A stretch of 64,000 nt of DNA from positions 232-64,231 of the forward strand of contig BDIU01000210.1 of NCBI GenBank assembly GCA_002118135.1, written 5' to 3'. Below the pieces are notes generated by a model. It saw only the letters and a program-made list of their open reading frames with translations. It was not told the origin of the DNA and searched no databases. This stretch comes from Trebouxia sp. TZW2008 (taxonomy: Eukaryota; Chlorophyta; Trebouxiophyceae; Trebouxiales; Trebouxiaceae). The position numbers and the translations under genes were made by a program. This document shows positions 50,488 through 61,717 of the stretch, piece after piece (the first letter of the stretch is position 1; the number at the start of each line of letters is the position of its first letter).

Positions 50488-51116
50488 ATGGCTGATGACA
50501 CTCAGCCAATCTCTGTGGACGCTGAAGATAGTGATCATGATCATCAGCCAAGTTCACACGGTCATAGGCAGCTTATTATTAATACTCATCTTGATTGAAG
50601 GTTCCCCAGCAAATGTTTTTCATCAACATTGAAGCTGACTGACTTGAACACTTGCCCATGTAGGGTTGCAAAGGAGCTACGCACCGTAGAAGACATCATG
50701 GAGTATGAACAAGAGCTGGCAGTGACAAAGAGTGCAGAACACCTGATGACAGTGCAAAGGCAGCAACTGAGGATGATCCTGATTGCATGTCCATATGTCC
50801 ATGCATGGACAACCCTGCAGACCTTGGCGAGCTGACGCAGCAGCTTGAGCAAGGCTTTGGTGCTAATCAAGCAGATGATCTGGAGCTGTGCTCAACCACA
50901 GATTTGCTGGACATGTTTGATGACTACTATCAAGAGGACGAGAAGCGCCTGGAGTCAGATTTTCTCATCAGCCAAACAGGCACCCACCTTGACATCGACT
51001 TTGACCACCCAGCGCTCAGCAACTCTGCTAGAAGTTCAGCTGCAGCACCTGTTCGTGCAGAACTTGGTTCAGGCAGTGCTGAATGTGATGTAGAGAGCCT
51101 TATTGCTGCAGAGTAG
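50488..51116 (+). CDS. Hypothetical acidic protein, splice structure unresolved
   Basis: Not recognised. Three stretches look coding, but I could not join them cleanly. The first is from the ATG at 50488 (MADDTQPISVDAEDSDHDHQ). The second is a helical piece after an acceptor near 50663 (AKELRTVEDIMEYEQELAVT). The third is a long acidic end (LGELTQQLEQGFGANQADD, TTDLLDMFDDYYQEDEKRLE, THLDIDFDHPALS) to the stop at 51114-51116. The last two overlap in different frames around 50710-50830, so an intron, a sequencing error or a real frameshift must lie there. The composition suggests a nuclear regulatory protein (inference). Confidence 0.4.
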
Positions 51117-51283
51117 CATGTGTGTGCAATGTCGTTTCTGCAAACATAGAGCAATGTGCAAATGCTTCATATCATGTATTTTTGCTATGTGTAGTTGCTA
51201 TGTTTCAGGCTGTCAACAACGTGCAATTTCCATTCGCTTGCAATCGCCGGCACTTTGAGGGCAAATGGTGCAAATCTACCCCT

Positions 51284-51356
51284 TTCGCCAGCTATCGCCC
51301 ATCGCCTTTCGCCCCTTTCGCCTTTCGCCTCTGACCTCAGACCTTTCGCCTCGGCA
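51284..51356. promoter_or_regulatory. Cluster of TTTCGCC motifs upstream of the metacaspase gene
   Basis: Within about 70 bases there are five CTTTCGCC octamers and two ATCGCC variants, all in the same orientation, ending about 75 bases before the metacaspase ATG. TTTCGCCC fits the E2F/DP consensus WTTSSCSS. The cluster could be an E2F-type control element or a short tandem repeat. Confidence 0.5.
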
Positions 51357-51424
51357 GGGTGCCAGCAGCCATTACAGCCTTGCAGCATGCACGTTTGCTG
51401 AACATTGACTCCCAAGTTGGAATC

Positions 51425-54400
51425 ATGCGCAAACGCGCATTGATTGTGGGCTGCAACTATCCTGGTTCGTCACATCAATTGCACGGTTGCGCAAACGACG
51501 CCAGCAATGTCAGCTCCCTTCTGGTGGAAGTGTTCGACTACAAGCCGCAGGATATCGTCGTGATGGTAGACATAGACGCACAGACCATGCCTCCTACGGG
51601 AGCAAATATCAAAGTAAATGTGTCCACGGCGCTGTGACCCATTCTGCAGTCTTTTCGTGCAACTGACCCTGTGCGGCAAAGCCTTCAAAGTTATCGTCAA
51701 ATGTGCAGGCTCAACTGGACAGGCTCATCAGCTTGACGCTGCCAGGAGACACACTGTTCTTCCATTTCAGTGGGCATGGAACTCAGGTCCCCTCTGATGA
51801 CGCTGATGAAACAGATGGCTTGGATGAGGCAATAGTGCCTACAGACATGAATCTTATTGTTGATGATGACCTCAGAGTCATTGTGGCTAAGGCGCCTCTT
51901 GGTGCGCGCCTGACTATGATGGCAGATTGTTGCCACAGCGGCACTATGCTGGACCACAAGGATTGCAAGCTGCCTGACACCAAGAAAACGGCCGGGCAGA
52001 CCATAGTGGCAATGCCCCTGCAGGGCAAAAGCATCAATAAGTATGCCTTTGCTGCTCATGCATGGATTGCTGAATGACAGCATCAACCTTCATCAAGTAG
52101 CAACAAGCAATCTTATTGGTGCTTTGGCAGATGTTTACAGGATGCACAGCTACCAATATGCATGTGACTGTCAGCTGTCAGCACGCAAGGCATTCGCATG
52201 CCAATAAGGCGCTCTGTCCTAGAAACACCACACGGGAAGACATGGTCACATGTATAGTCACATGCATCTGTCACATGTCATGCAGAAGCGGCATCAACCA
52301 ACTGTGCCTGACTGCACGGTGCATGAAAATTGCCCAACATATGCCGCCATCATGACCCTGATGATCTTACTGCACAGCCATCTTTCAGTAACTCTTGCCA
52401 TTGCAATGCATGCAAGCTGTACTGCTGCCAGGCAACAACGGCTGCATACCCCTTTGTAACGCCAGCACATCGTTTTCTGCAGGTCTCTGCCTTATCAAGC
52501 GCTGCTGGCAGAGCTTGCACAGACTACAGGACAGCAGGTGATGCAGGGCAATGTGCGCTACGCCCTCACCCAAGCCTTTGGTCCAGACGCCTCTCTTAAG
52601 GCCCAGGCCTACCTTGGGGTACGCCTCTATCTCTCATGCCCACTTGTCCATTGCCGGCTCAGTTTTGCTCGAGTCAATCTTGACTCTTGAGTCTTTCGTG
52701 ACACAGATGTGACATGCACCTGCGTGCAATCCGGCACATATATCAAGGCAATATCATCAGGGCTCAGCAGTGCTAATGCTCTCCATGCTTGAAGTCTGCA
52801 ATGTGCAGCATCGCAAGAAGCTTAAGCTTTGTGTTGTGTGTACTTTGTAGCAGACTGCAACAGCATCATCGACAACAAGGCAGCCAAATCAAGGCCACAA
52901 GCAGCACTTCTTGATTCTTCTGCCTGCTCATTGATCTTGTATGCTTTGCGTGCTCAATCTACAGACTGTGATGCACTGCCTGCTCAGCATATGCAGATGT
53001 CTATTCAGCTTCAGCCTCTTCAGTCTCACAGCAAGACCCCTGATTGCTATGGAAAATGCCTTTCCTGTCCTGAGTTCATTCAGTCAGACAACATACTTTT
53101 AATCGGCCAACCTTGCGTTCCCTTAATTAATTCCCTTGTTCTAGCAATCACTGTCTATCACTGCTATATATGTATAGCTGCATATGCCTCATGTCTTGCA
53201 GATGCTGGGCGAGGTCTTCAGGCAGCAAATTCTGTCAAATGAAGCCAAGAGACCAAAGCTGAAGCTGTCTACCCTGGTAGTTGTGGCAGCAGCTGTGTGG
53301 TTTGCCATCAGGACATGGAAGAAGCATGAGAAGAGGCAAAGGAAGCAGCAGCAGCTTGCAGCTCAGCAGGTCAGTGCTTGCCTTGTTTGCTGTCTGTACG
53401 CTGCTGAATGCTCTTGAGCACAGTGACTAACTCCTTGTGCAGAAGGACTGCACTCACGCTTGCCAGCATTGCATGCGTTACCCAGAGATGCGTCTGTTGT
53501 CATGCTATGCATTCCATGTTTGTCTCTGCCCTGTACAGCTGTGGCAGAATTGCTGCGTCTCATTCAAGCCAGAAATACTCTCTCGCTATTCACACATGCT
53601 GCTGGTACTTACTAGCTGAACCTGCAATAACAAACGTTTTGGATTGATCTCTTTCTAGCTGCCAATGGTGTCTCAGCAGGCATACCCGGCATATGCCTAT
53701 TATGAATGACATGTTTCTGCAGGCAATGTATGGCCCACCGCCACCACAGCTGCAGGCAGGCAGCCACCGGCCAGGCAGCCCTACATTGATGCAGTCTCTG
53801 TTTGGAACTGCGCCGCTGCTGACCACAGCTGCTCAGCCCAACATGTCTGCTCCTGCTTATCAGGCCTACCCTGCCTCTTCTTCTCTGCAACAAGGGCCAC
53901 CTGCTTCCAATCCCTCTGCATACCCCAACTATGCCCCACCTGGGTATGCCTCCCATAGCGCCTACCCCTTTCCAGGCGGTGAGTATGCTCCATATCAGCA
54001 GCAGCAGCAGCAGCAGCTACAGTCTGTGGCTATTCCCAATCCTATCTTTGGCCTGATGCCCCTGCAGTCAAGTCAGTTTGGCAGCCCTTATGCAGCACCT
54101 AGTCTGCAGCAGCAGCAGCAGCAAGAGCAGTTGTATGAACAGCAGCAGCAGCAGACAATGCAGGCAGCCTTTGGCAGCATTGCACCAGCAGCAATGTACA
54201 GTCAACAGGCGGGAATTGCAGGAGGCCCTGCTTCTGCTGTAGGCCTCAATCAGCAGACTGCTTTTGAGGCCAATTCAGGTGGTGCCCCTGGATACAGTCA
54301 GCAATCTGGATATGGCGGGAGCAACAGTGCTCATGCCCTTGATAGTCAGCAGGCACAGTTTGGCGGGAACCTCAGCTCAGGTCATGAAAGTGCTCAATAC

Positions 54401-56758
54401 CTTCAGCAGGGCAGGGCAGAAGTGAGTCCCAGCATTGCAATGAGCACAGGGAGTCAGCAGGTCAATGGACATCAGCATCACCACCATCATCACATCATGG
54501 AGAAGCTGTCATTGCATAAGCTGACAGTGCCAATGGACTACCACATGGATGTGGTGGCAGGAAAGGCTCCTGCCACTTTTTCGCCCTTGGGTGACCAGAT
54601 ACACAGCGGGTACTTCCCGCCAATTAGCCAACCCTTGCAGGTTCAAAGCTTGCCTCCCAGCACAGTGCAGGAACAGTACAGTCAGCCACCTGTGGCAGTA
54701 CACAGTGCAAGCCCAGCGCCAATTATGCCACAGTCTTTGCAGGATTCAAGTCAGTACGCCATGTACCCTAGCATTAGTCAGGAGGAACAGCCCGCAGCAA
54801 GTCCTGGTCCCAAACGCTTCACTCAGCATGCTTTCAGCAACTCCATGAAGTTTGCAGATGGAGATTTTAGCCACTTGAAGCAGAACTCAAATCCCCCTGT
54901 GCAAGATGCAAGTCCCACTGTGCAGTTGATACCTGCCATGCATTTGCAGCCCGTGAATGCTGCTGATAGCAGCTCACCTGATGCTACTGTGGACCTTTCC
55001 CAGGCTCAGCAGCCTGCTGTGACTTCTGTAACGGGCTCTCAAGCTCTTGCTGCTTACCCTGACATGAGTCAGCCGGCATTTAGCATTCCACAGGGTCAGC
55101 AGCCCCCGATAGATCAGCCACAGGCCCCAGCTGCTGCTCTGTACTCTGATATGGGTCTCCAAGCTGCTGCTGCTTACCCTGATATGAGTCAGGAGGCTGC
55201 CATCAACCCCAGTCAGCTGCAGCAAGCCGTTGTTGACTCAAGTCTGACTCAGCAGGCTGATGTTGTGCCTCACATGGGTTCCCAACCTGCACATCATGGT
55301 GTCAGTCACCAGGCCGCTGCTTATCCTGGCATTACTCACCAGCCAGCTGCTGGAGCTCAGACAGCCAGTGCTACAATGCAAGGGTTTGGAGTGACACAAA
55401 CACAGATGCTAGGGGTTGCTGCAGGGGGTACCTTGGGGGCAGTTGGGGCACCCCTGCTGGGCCCTAACGGCCTGCCAATGATCTCAGGTAGGCACTTGGG
55501 TTTGTCGCCACTGAGGCTGCGCTTCTGAGTGTGACATGCTGTCCATGCTCTGACCCATTACACTTTCCAACGGTGTGGTCCTCTGAGATGCCACATGAAG
55601 CCCCTGCATCTTTGCCATGCATTTCTCACTGCTGCTTGCTGGAGCCTTTTGCATGCCAATCTTCTGTCCATGGCAATCTTCTGTCCATGGCAATCTTCTG
55701 TCCATGCCAATCTTCTGTCCTAGATTATAGATAGTGTTTGCTATGATAGGGAATTCGGCATATTGTACTGAGTGGGTTTTGTTCACACTCCTGAGGTGCC
55801 CCCAGATGCTTCACACAGATTGTTCTTCCGCCACTGAGCAGTCTGAATGTGTTTTGTCAAGTTGTTGCCTCATTGATGCATATGTGAGCTTGGCCGTGCA
55901 TGCTCCACGTAGCTTAGGTAAAGTTACTTCTGCTGCTTTACCAACTTGACTTTCAGTCAAGCTGTGCTCTTTTCTGCAGCAACAAAAAGATAGTTCGCTA
56001 TAAACAAGTTTGTGTTTGCAGGCAGACCGGGCTCCAAACCACATGCCAGCAACATGCTACACAAGGATGTGGGTGTGCTCATCAGTGGCTGCTGTGACAA
56101 TGAGACATCAGCAGACACATCTTCTCCTGATCAGCCTGGCTTGGCCTACGGCGCCATGACTCATGCACTTGTTGCTGTTGTCAGGCAGCATTACAGGGAC
56201 TTCCCCAGCACTCCACTCACTAACAAGTAAGCCTGCAGCAACTGCCTGATCTGCCGTCATGAATATAAGGCTGTCTAGCTGCATGCGCTGCTGCATTGTC
56301 TGTGCATGCTTTATTTGATGTGATGCTCTGGCATGACAGGCTACTGTAGTATGTGCCCAGAAGCTGCATGCTGGTATGAAAGCCCAACCACGCCTGATCA
56401 CCTGTCAAACACCAGTAAGTCTCGTAAAATTAGCAATTGGAGCATCATCTGCTGTAATGCACTTTCAAGCTCGCCAAATTCCTGCAACATGTGACAACAT
56501 GGCTGCTTTGTTGTTGCTCTTTTAAATTTTTGCAAGCCTATGTGTTTGCATGAAGCAGACTTATGACTGCACAGGACCACCCTATGCAGACCTGGCAGTT
56601 TAGCATACACTTCAGCACGTAACTTTTGACTGGCTGCTCATTTGCTGTGCAGAGATCTGGTGGTCAAAGTGCGGCAAGTGCTTAGTGATGGCGGATTTGC
56701 TCAGCACCCTTGCTTGAGCTGCAGCAAGCGCAATGCAAATCTTCCATTTGCTGTCTAA
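51425..56758 (+). CDS. Metacaspase with membrane segment and very long p20-p10 linker
   Basis: Metacaspases are Ca2+-dependent cysteine proteases that cut after Arg or Lys. Exons: 51425-51613, 51709-52040, 52483-52618, 53202-53369, 53723-55487, 56022-56226 and 56653-56758 (2901 bases, 966 aa), all GT-AG with matching phase. The p20 part starts at once (MRKRALIVGCNYPGS), with no N-terminal prodomain. The catalytic His is in FHFSGHGTQ (about residue 86) and the Cys in ADCCHSGTMLD (about 138). SLPYQALLAELAQTTG follows. Residues about 241-257 (STLVVVAAAVWFAI) form one hydrophobic segment flanked by Lys and Arg. Next come about 590 residues of Gln, Pro, Ser and Ala rich sequence with polyQ runs, a native His run and repeated AAYPDMSQ-type units. 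The p10 part closes the chain: VGVLISGCCDNETSADTSS, LAYGAMTHALVAVV, DLVVKVRQVLSDGGFAQHP. The p20-linker-p10 order is that of type II, but the linker is several times the usual length. Confidence 0.9.
53996..54153 (+). repeat. CAG microsatellites coding for polyglutamine in the metacaspase
   Basis: Three CAG runs encode Gln stretches in the linker: near 53996-54016, 54106-54129 and 54139-54153. They are in frame and interrupted by other residues. Slippage variation between strains is likely. Confidence 0.8.
55655..55722. repeat. Four tandem copies of a 17-bp unit in a metacaspase intron
   Basis: The unit GGCAATCTTCTGTCCAT occurs four times in a row with few changes (first and last copies begin GCCAATC). 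It lies in the intron between exons 5 and 6. Confidence 0.85.
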
Positions 56759-56807
56759 GCAGCTTACTGGAAGCAGCTCAGTAGCTTTTGGCTGCACCAG
56801 TCGTCAA

Positions 56808-56812
56808 TGTAA
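56808..56812 (+). terminator. TGTAA polyadenylation-type element after the metacaspase gene
   Basis: TGTAA lies 50 bases after the stop codon, at a spacing that fits the green-algal poly(A) signal. Motif and position are the only evidence. Confidence 0.4.
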
Positions 56813-57521
56813 TGCTGCTGGAAGGCAGGCAGCATGTATGGCTGCGCGTCTACTGCTAGCACCTTGACATGTTGATGCTGGAATTCTAACATGTTCTCGC
56901 AACTCAGAGCCTGTACTGGCAGTAGTTCACAGGATAAACATTGCTACAGTGGCACTCCTGGCAATGGTGGACATTCATATGCATAGCATATGGTGTCCCC
57001 AGCATCAACAGCCTTCAAGTTAATTGTAGACAACTTTTGGTAGTCACGATGACACACTGCCTAGATTTTGCTGCGCCATGTACTGACTGCTTCACCGAAC
57101 TGACCTTCTCATTTCCCCGGCTGCTACACCCTGCCGCAATGTGATGCAAAGTTTTAGAGGACTGCCAAGTGCAGCACACTGGGCCTTACTAAACCCATGC
57201 TACTCCCTCCACGTGCTGCAATATCCCAGCTCGAAGCTTGTCTACACAACAGCGCGCGATTGTCTCAAATGTGACGCGTTCGCATCGATTTCGTGGCAAA
57301 GCGCCAACGCTGCTTACTTGCTGCTCATTGTCTCGGGCGACTCAGTCGTCGTCCGCAACAGCACTGGTCATCACCGACGTGCACGATTGTGCTTTCAACC
57401 TGAGCAGACAAGTGCTGCGATTGTCGTTAACGTTCTCAGTGCGAGACGACTTCAAGTTGGCGCCAGCAGTGCAGGCCCGTTGCTTGCTGGCCAATGTGGA
57501 CATAGACCTGAAACGCGTGGA
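56813..57521. promoter_or_regulatory. Intergenic region and promoter of the glycosyltransferase gene
   Basis: The left half is CpG-poor. CpG becomes dense from about 57220 and stays so into the first exon, marking the likely transcription start. An open frame runs in frame upstream of the chosen ATG (57522) back to an ATG at 57144, but it lacks a plausible protein composition. I treat it as leader sequence. Confidence 0.45.
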
Positions 57522-60500
57522 ATGCACCGCCATAGCAGACTAAACAAGCCCAGCAGCAAGGGACGTGCTGCGACTTTGCTGATTGTGACTGTCATCACCA
57601 TCTGCGCGTTGCTGGCAGTGCGCCCGGTTTTCAAAAGCCGAAACTTTACCTTTCACGTGGCGGGCTCAGCGAGAGAGAAGATCCAGTGTAGACCTGATGC
57701 TGAGCAGATCGCTCGCGAGCGGGCCATCAAGCTCAGCTTGGTGCCAGCGGGAAAGTTCCCAATCAACAAATATGACCTCGTGTCAGCAATGCCCAGCGAT
57801 CAATCCCATTTGCCAGTGGTCAAGGGAAGCAGGTCTTGGAGAAAGGTGATGGCCTGCCCTTACAGTCACACCTGGACCTGTTGTCAGGCTCAGCACCTGA
57901 GTGAAACGTATATTATCACAGGGTATCCGCACAGTCATCTCCACCAACTCTCAGCCTACAGCAACAGTTCAAGCTGAGGGTGCGCTGAACAATGAAACCT
58001 GGGTGTACTACCCAGATGACACACCTGCCAGGTCATTCTACCAAGGGGACAGCAGAGCTGCTTTGGCGCCCTTTCTGGCACACAAGGAGCTGGGTGACAC
58101 CTACAAGTGGATGCTGTATGGTGATGATGACACCCAATTCTTCTTGGACGGTGCCCTGAGGCTCGCCAAGGACTTTGATCCTGATCTGCCCTGGTTCATC
58201 ACAGGTACACTGCTTTTGCTGTCCCTCATGCAGAGGCATACTTGGCAAGGGCATGCAGGCTGTCTGTGTTATGGCCTTGCCTGCTGTTCTGTGCTGGATG
58301 CTTGGCATCTGTTACTTCGTTGACACAAATCGTCAGGGTATGCTAGCATCAATGTGTGTGGGAAGCCACAGCTGTCAGTTAAACACAACATCCAAGTGAT
58401 ATCATGTCTCCCTGCAAATGTGGCTGTGCTCAGAGTTGAGATGTTCAACAGCCTGCAAGCTGGGTTCAGGACAAAACCACCTTTTTGAAAGGAGCATTGC
58501 CAGGGACTCTTCACATACTCCGATTCTGTTTTTGGTTGCTCATAAGTGCAACACTTGAAAGCCGAACTGGGGTCAGGATACGAAAGCCAAGCTGGGATTA
58601 GGACTGGAAAGTCATGTAGCTGATGCTGAGGGGAGTCTCACGATGATAGTGATGCAAATCCCACAATCTTTTCCTGCCTACTGCAAACACATTGTGGTCG
58701 TCTGCTGGACATCAGACACCCTGGCAGCTCATCAACCCTATCAGTATGTTATTGCTGCTTACCTGCAAAATGTTTGCCATGCTCATAGGCTGCCGTGAGC
58801 CTGCACATGATGAGTATCACTGTCAGCGCTGCATATCAAGCGTACCAAAATTGCATTGATGATGAGTAAACCAGAGCAATTGCCAATGGCTGACTGATGA
58901 AGGCTTGACTGCTGCTCTTCACGCTGAAACTGCAGACCAAAGATCTCACTCAATATCTTTCGTTTGTTGTAGACAATGTGTGGTGGTCCACGGGGGAGCA
59001 CACCCCCCACAGCTGGCGCCACCACCCCCACCCCGACGCCCCCCGCTGCATCCCCTGCCACTATGATGACTCAGCCCATGTGGTCCAAGAAGGCGCAACC
59101 ATTCCATCCTACAAGGCCATCAAAGGCTGTCCTTGCACGCCGCAGCTTTTGTGTGCCCACAACAACAACTCCCTACACATGTCAGAGGACTGGTTCAACA
59201 AGTACTGCGACATGCCGCGGCTGCCTTACCACATGTACAGCATGCACGGCGGGGCAGGAGCCCTCATGAGCATAGGCCTCATGCGGAAAGTGACCTGGGA
59301 CTTTGTGGAGCCCTGTGTGCTCAGGACCTACTCTACAGGTTCGTCAGTGTAGCTGCAAGCTTAAGATGCACAAATTACATTGCACTGCCTTTGAGCTGTG
59401 TGTATCGTCAGCTTTTGACTTTAGGTTTGCACACAACATGCACCGGCTTTTGGCTTTGTCTGTCTGCTCAGTGTTGCATCCCAGACTGAGGATCGTGTCA
59501 TTTGCATGATGAGCTTGCACCGCCCATGCTACAATGAGATGACAGCTCAGATACTGCATCTCAGGAGTTAATACATCCCTGCAGGAGCTTGTCAAATGCT
59601 GAAGTTGGCAATTGTAGTGGTCTGCATCCGCTGCATCTGACGTCCCAGCTGGTGCAGTTGTTGGAGGCAACACATTCCTGCAGGTTGTCTATGGACAACT
59701 TCACCAAAAGCATCCACAGTGCTTCAGCAACTGCCTACATTGTGAGTCAGGGTCAACCCATACAGGCATGATGTGTTCACAGGAGGCAATACATTCCTCA
59801 AAGCTGTTCAACTCGGGACACCTTAAGATGACTGCAACAACACCTCTGCACTCACCAAGCTGTTTTGTTGTCATAGGAGGTGACACATTCCTGCAGATCT
59901 GCCTATGGGAGGCGGGGCACGCCATCACCAGCCCAGGGCCAGGCTTCTATGACTGGCAGCTGCGCAGCTTTGACGCTGGGTCAGAGGATCGCATGGGCTT
60001 GGTGGACTACATTATGCGCGCCATTGAGGGCACCTGCCATGACAGGGGCTTCTGCAATGTCAGTCACCGCCTTTACGCCGTCAGAGGCAATGAGTGCATG
60101 ATTCAGTGTATCATTTATTGAAGTGTTGGGATTTTCTCCTTGCTGCTGATGGTCATCACGCAGGGCGTGGTGGACTACTGCATGCGCGCCGTTGAAAGCA
60201 TCCGCCATGACAGGGGCTTCTGCAATGTGGGTTGCTTTCCGTGTAGTCATATGCAAGCAGTCAAATACGCTTGAAAATGTGATCCTTTGGGTAACTGAAG
60301 AGCATTGTCATGGGCCTGGTGGACTACATCATGCATGTCACCAAGGGCATTTGCCACGACAAGGGATTCTGCAATGTAAGGGTCGACTCCCATGAAGAAG
60401 TCTCAGGCAATACATTGGATCACTTTTTGATCAATGATTCAATCCAGCTTCTGCTTTTTGTCCTTCATGCTGCTGAAGCATTTGTCAGTCCTGTGCTGAT

Positions 60501-61717
60501 TGTTGCAGTTTCAGGGCACATATACGTGGCTGATAAACAGCCACTTTTGCAGCAGCAGGGCTTCAGAATTTTGTGCAGCAGGCTAACAAAATGTGATTGG
60601 CTGATGTTCATCACAATGCTGCAGGTAAAGTTGCAGCACTTGGTGACCTTGCATGTGCGGTCTTCAGCATTTGGCAGCAAGCTGGATGCAGGGATGTTCA
60701 TGAAGGCGCTGGCAGTGCAGTATGATGTGTGGGTGGAGAATCACTATCAACGAATGCTCACAGTAAGTGCATGAGCAGGCTGCAGCCATGCATGACAATA
60801 TGTCCACGGTGCAGTAGCAATCATGCATACCAAAAGATTGCAAACATCATATTGTAGTAGCAAGGAGAGCGCCAAAGGAAGCCAAATCAAGGCAGAGTGT
60901 CCCTGACATCACAAGTATTTTGCTGGGACATACAGCAACTGAATCAGGACTTGGTGCTTGAAATGCCAGTGGAGGCCAGGGTGCTTGTAGCATGGCCTTT
61001 TTTTTGCATGACGTCAAAGCAGCTTGTGCCATGTTTACATGATGGGCCGTCCTTTGACCTGCAATCACATTTGCAGCTTTTGGCGCGTCACCTGGGGACG
61101 TGTGCATATGTTCCCATGCAGGTCACGTACTTCTAGTAGCCTAGCTCACTCTACTCTGAAAGCTGCTGCAACAAGTGCCTTGGCTCAAGTACAAATACGA
61201 GCTGCTTGATATGATGCAGGAGTATGACAGGCAACAAGAGGATGCAGCCCTAACAGATGAAGAACGGCGAGCTAGGCAACAAAAGGCAGATGCTGACCAA
61301 GCAGCCATGTGGGAATCCATTGGCAACGTGAGACCCTCTGCACCTTTTTCTTCTTCTTGGCTTGATGTCTTCTTCCCTTCTTCTGCATGGTGTTGCTCAG
61401 CAGTCACACCACCACAACTTGTGTTTCCCTCCTGCATGTCTGATCTTGGTAATACTTAGCCCACGTGTATGTTGAACTGTGAAACATTTCTTGACAGATT
61501 GCGACAGGCATATCATTTCTTTGTTGCTGCTGCATAAGCACGGCTTGTGCGTTCAAGCAACTATGGTGTAAAGAGTGAGTTGGCATGATCGTTGTTGGTG
61601 TGGCTGCAGTGCTATGGGCATGCTGAGCAGCAAGTTCTGACAATGGAGCTGGACAGGCGAGAACAAGAAGCCAAAGACGCAGAACAGCGTTTACAGCAGC
61701 TTGGAGCACTTGGTTGA
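57522..61717 (+). CDS. Fringe-like type II membrane glycosyltransferase
   Basis: The start at 57522 gives MHRHSRLNKPSSKGRAA then a hydrophobic segment (TLLIVTVITICALLAV, about residues 17-33), the layout of a Golgi type II protein. Exons: 57522-57845, 57922-58204, 58973-59338, 59877-60058, optional 60164-60226 and 60301-60375, 60625-60762, 61163-61327 and 61610-61717; 521 aa without and 567 aa with the two optional exons. Fringe-family marks are SWRK-GIRTVISTN, KWMLYGDDDTQFF (the DDD metal and nucleotide-sugar site, about residue 176), DLPWFITDNVWWS, MHGGAGALMS and GGDTFLQICLWEAG. A cysteine-rich patch CIPCHYDD and CPCTPQLLC lies in exon 3. After VTLHVRS the C-terminus is unusual for the family: about 140 residues of charged helix (YKYELLDMMQEYDRQQEDAA, DEERRARQQKADADQAAMW), probably coiled coil. 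Donor and acceptor sugars cannot be told. The 768-base intron after exon 2 shows nothing recognisable. Confidence 0.8.
59655..60420 (+). repeat. Array of duplicated exon segments in the glycosyltransferase gene
   Basis: Exon 4 ends with VDYIMRAIEGTCHDRGFCN (to 60058). Related segments recur at 60164-60226 (VDYCMRAVESIRHDRGFCN) and 60301-60375 (VDYIMHVTKGICHDKGFCN), each ending in TGCAAT followed by GT. The start of exon 4 (GGAGGTGACACATTCCTGCA) also has decayed relatives upstream at about 59657 and 59775, and a trace near 60403. The pattern points to repeated local duplication of one exon. Confidence 0.75.

Noticed and set aside
54470..54500. Run of six histidines in the metacaspase linker, resembling an affinity tag
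   Set aside because: Codons are mixed CAC and CAT inside a native low-complexity exon with introns on both sides, so it is not a vector tag.
57144..57521. Upstream in-frame extension of the glycosyltransferase
   Set aside because: It would put over 120 residues of irregular sequence before a standard type II signal anchor; 57522 gives the usual short cytosolic tail.
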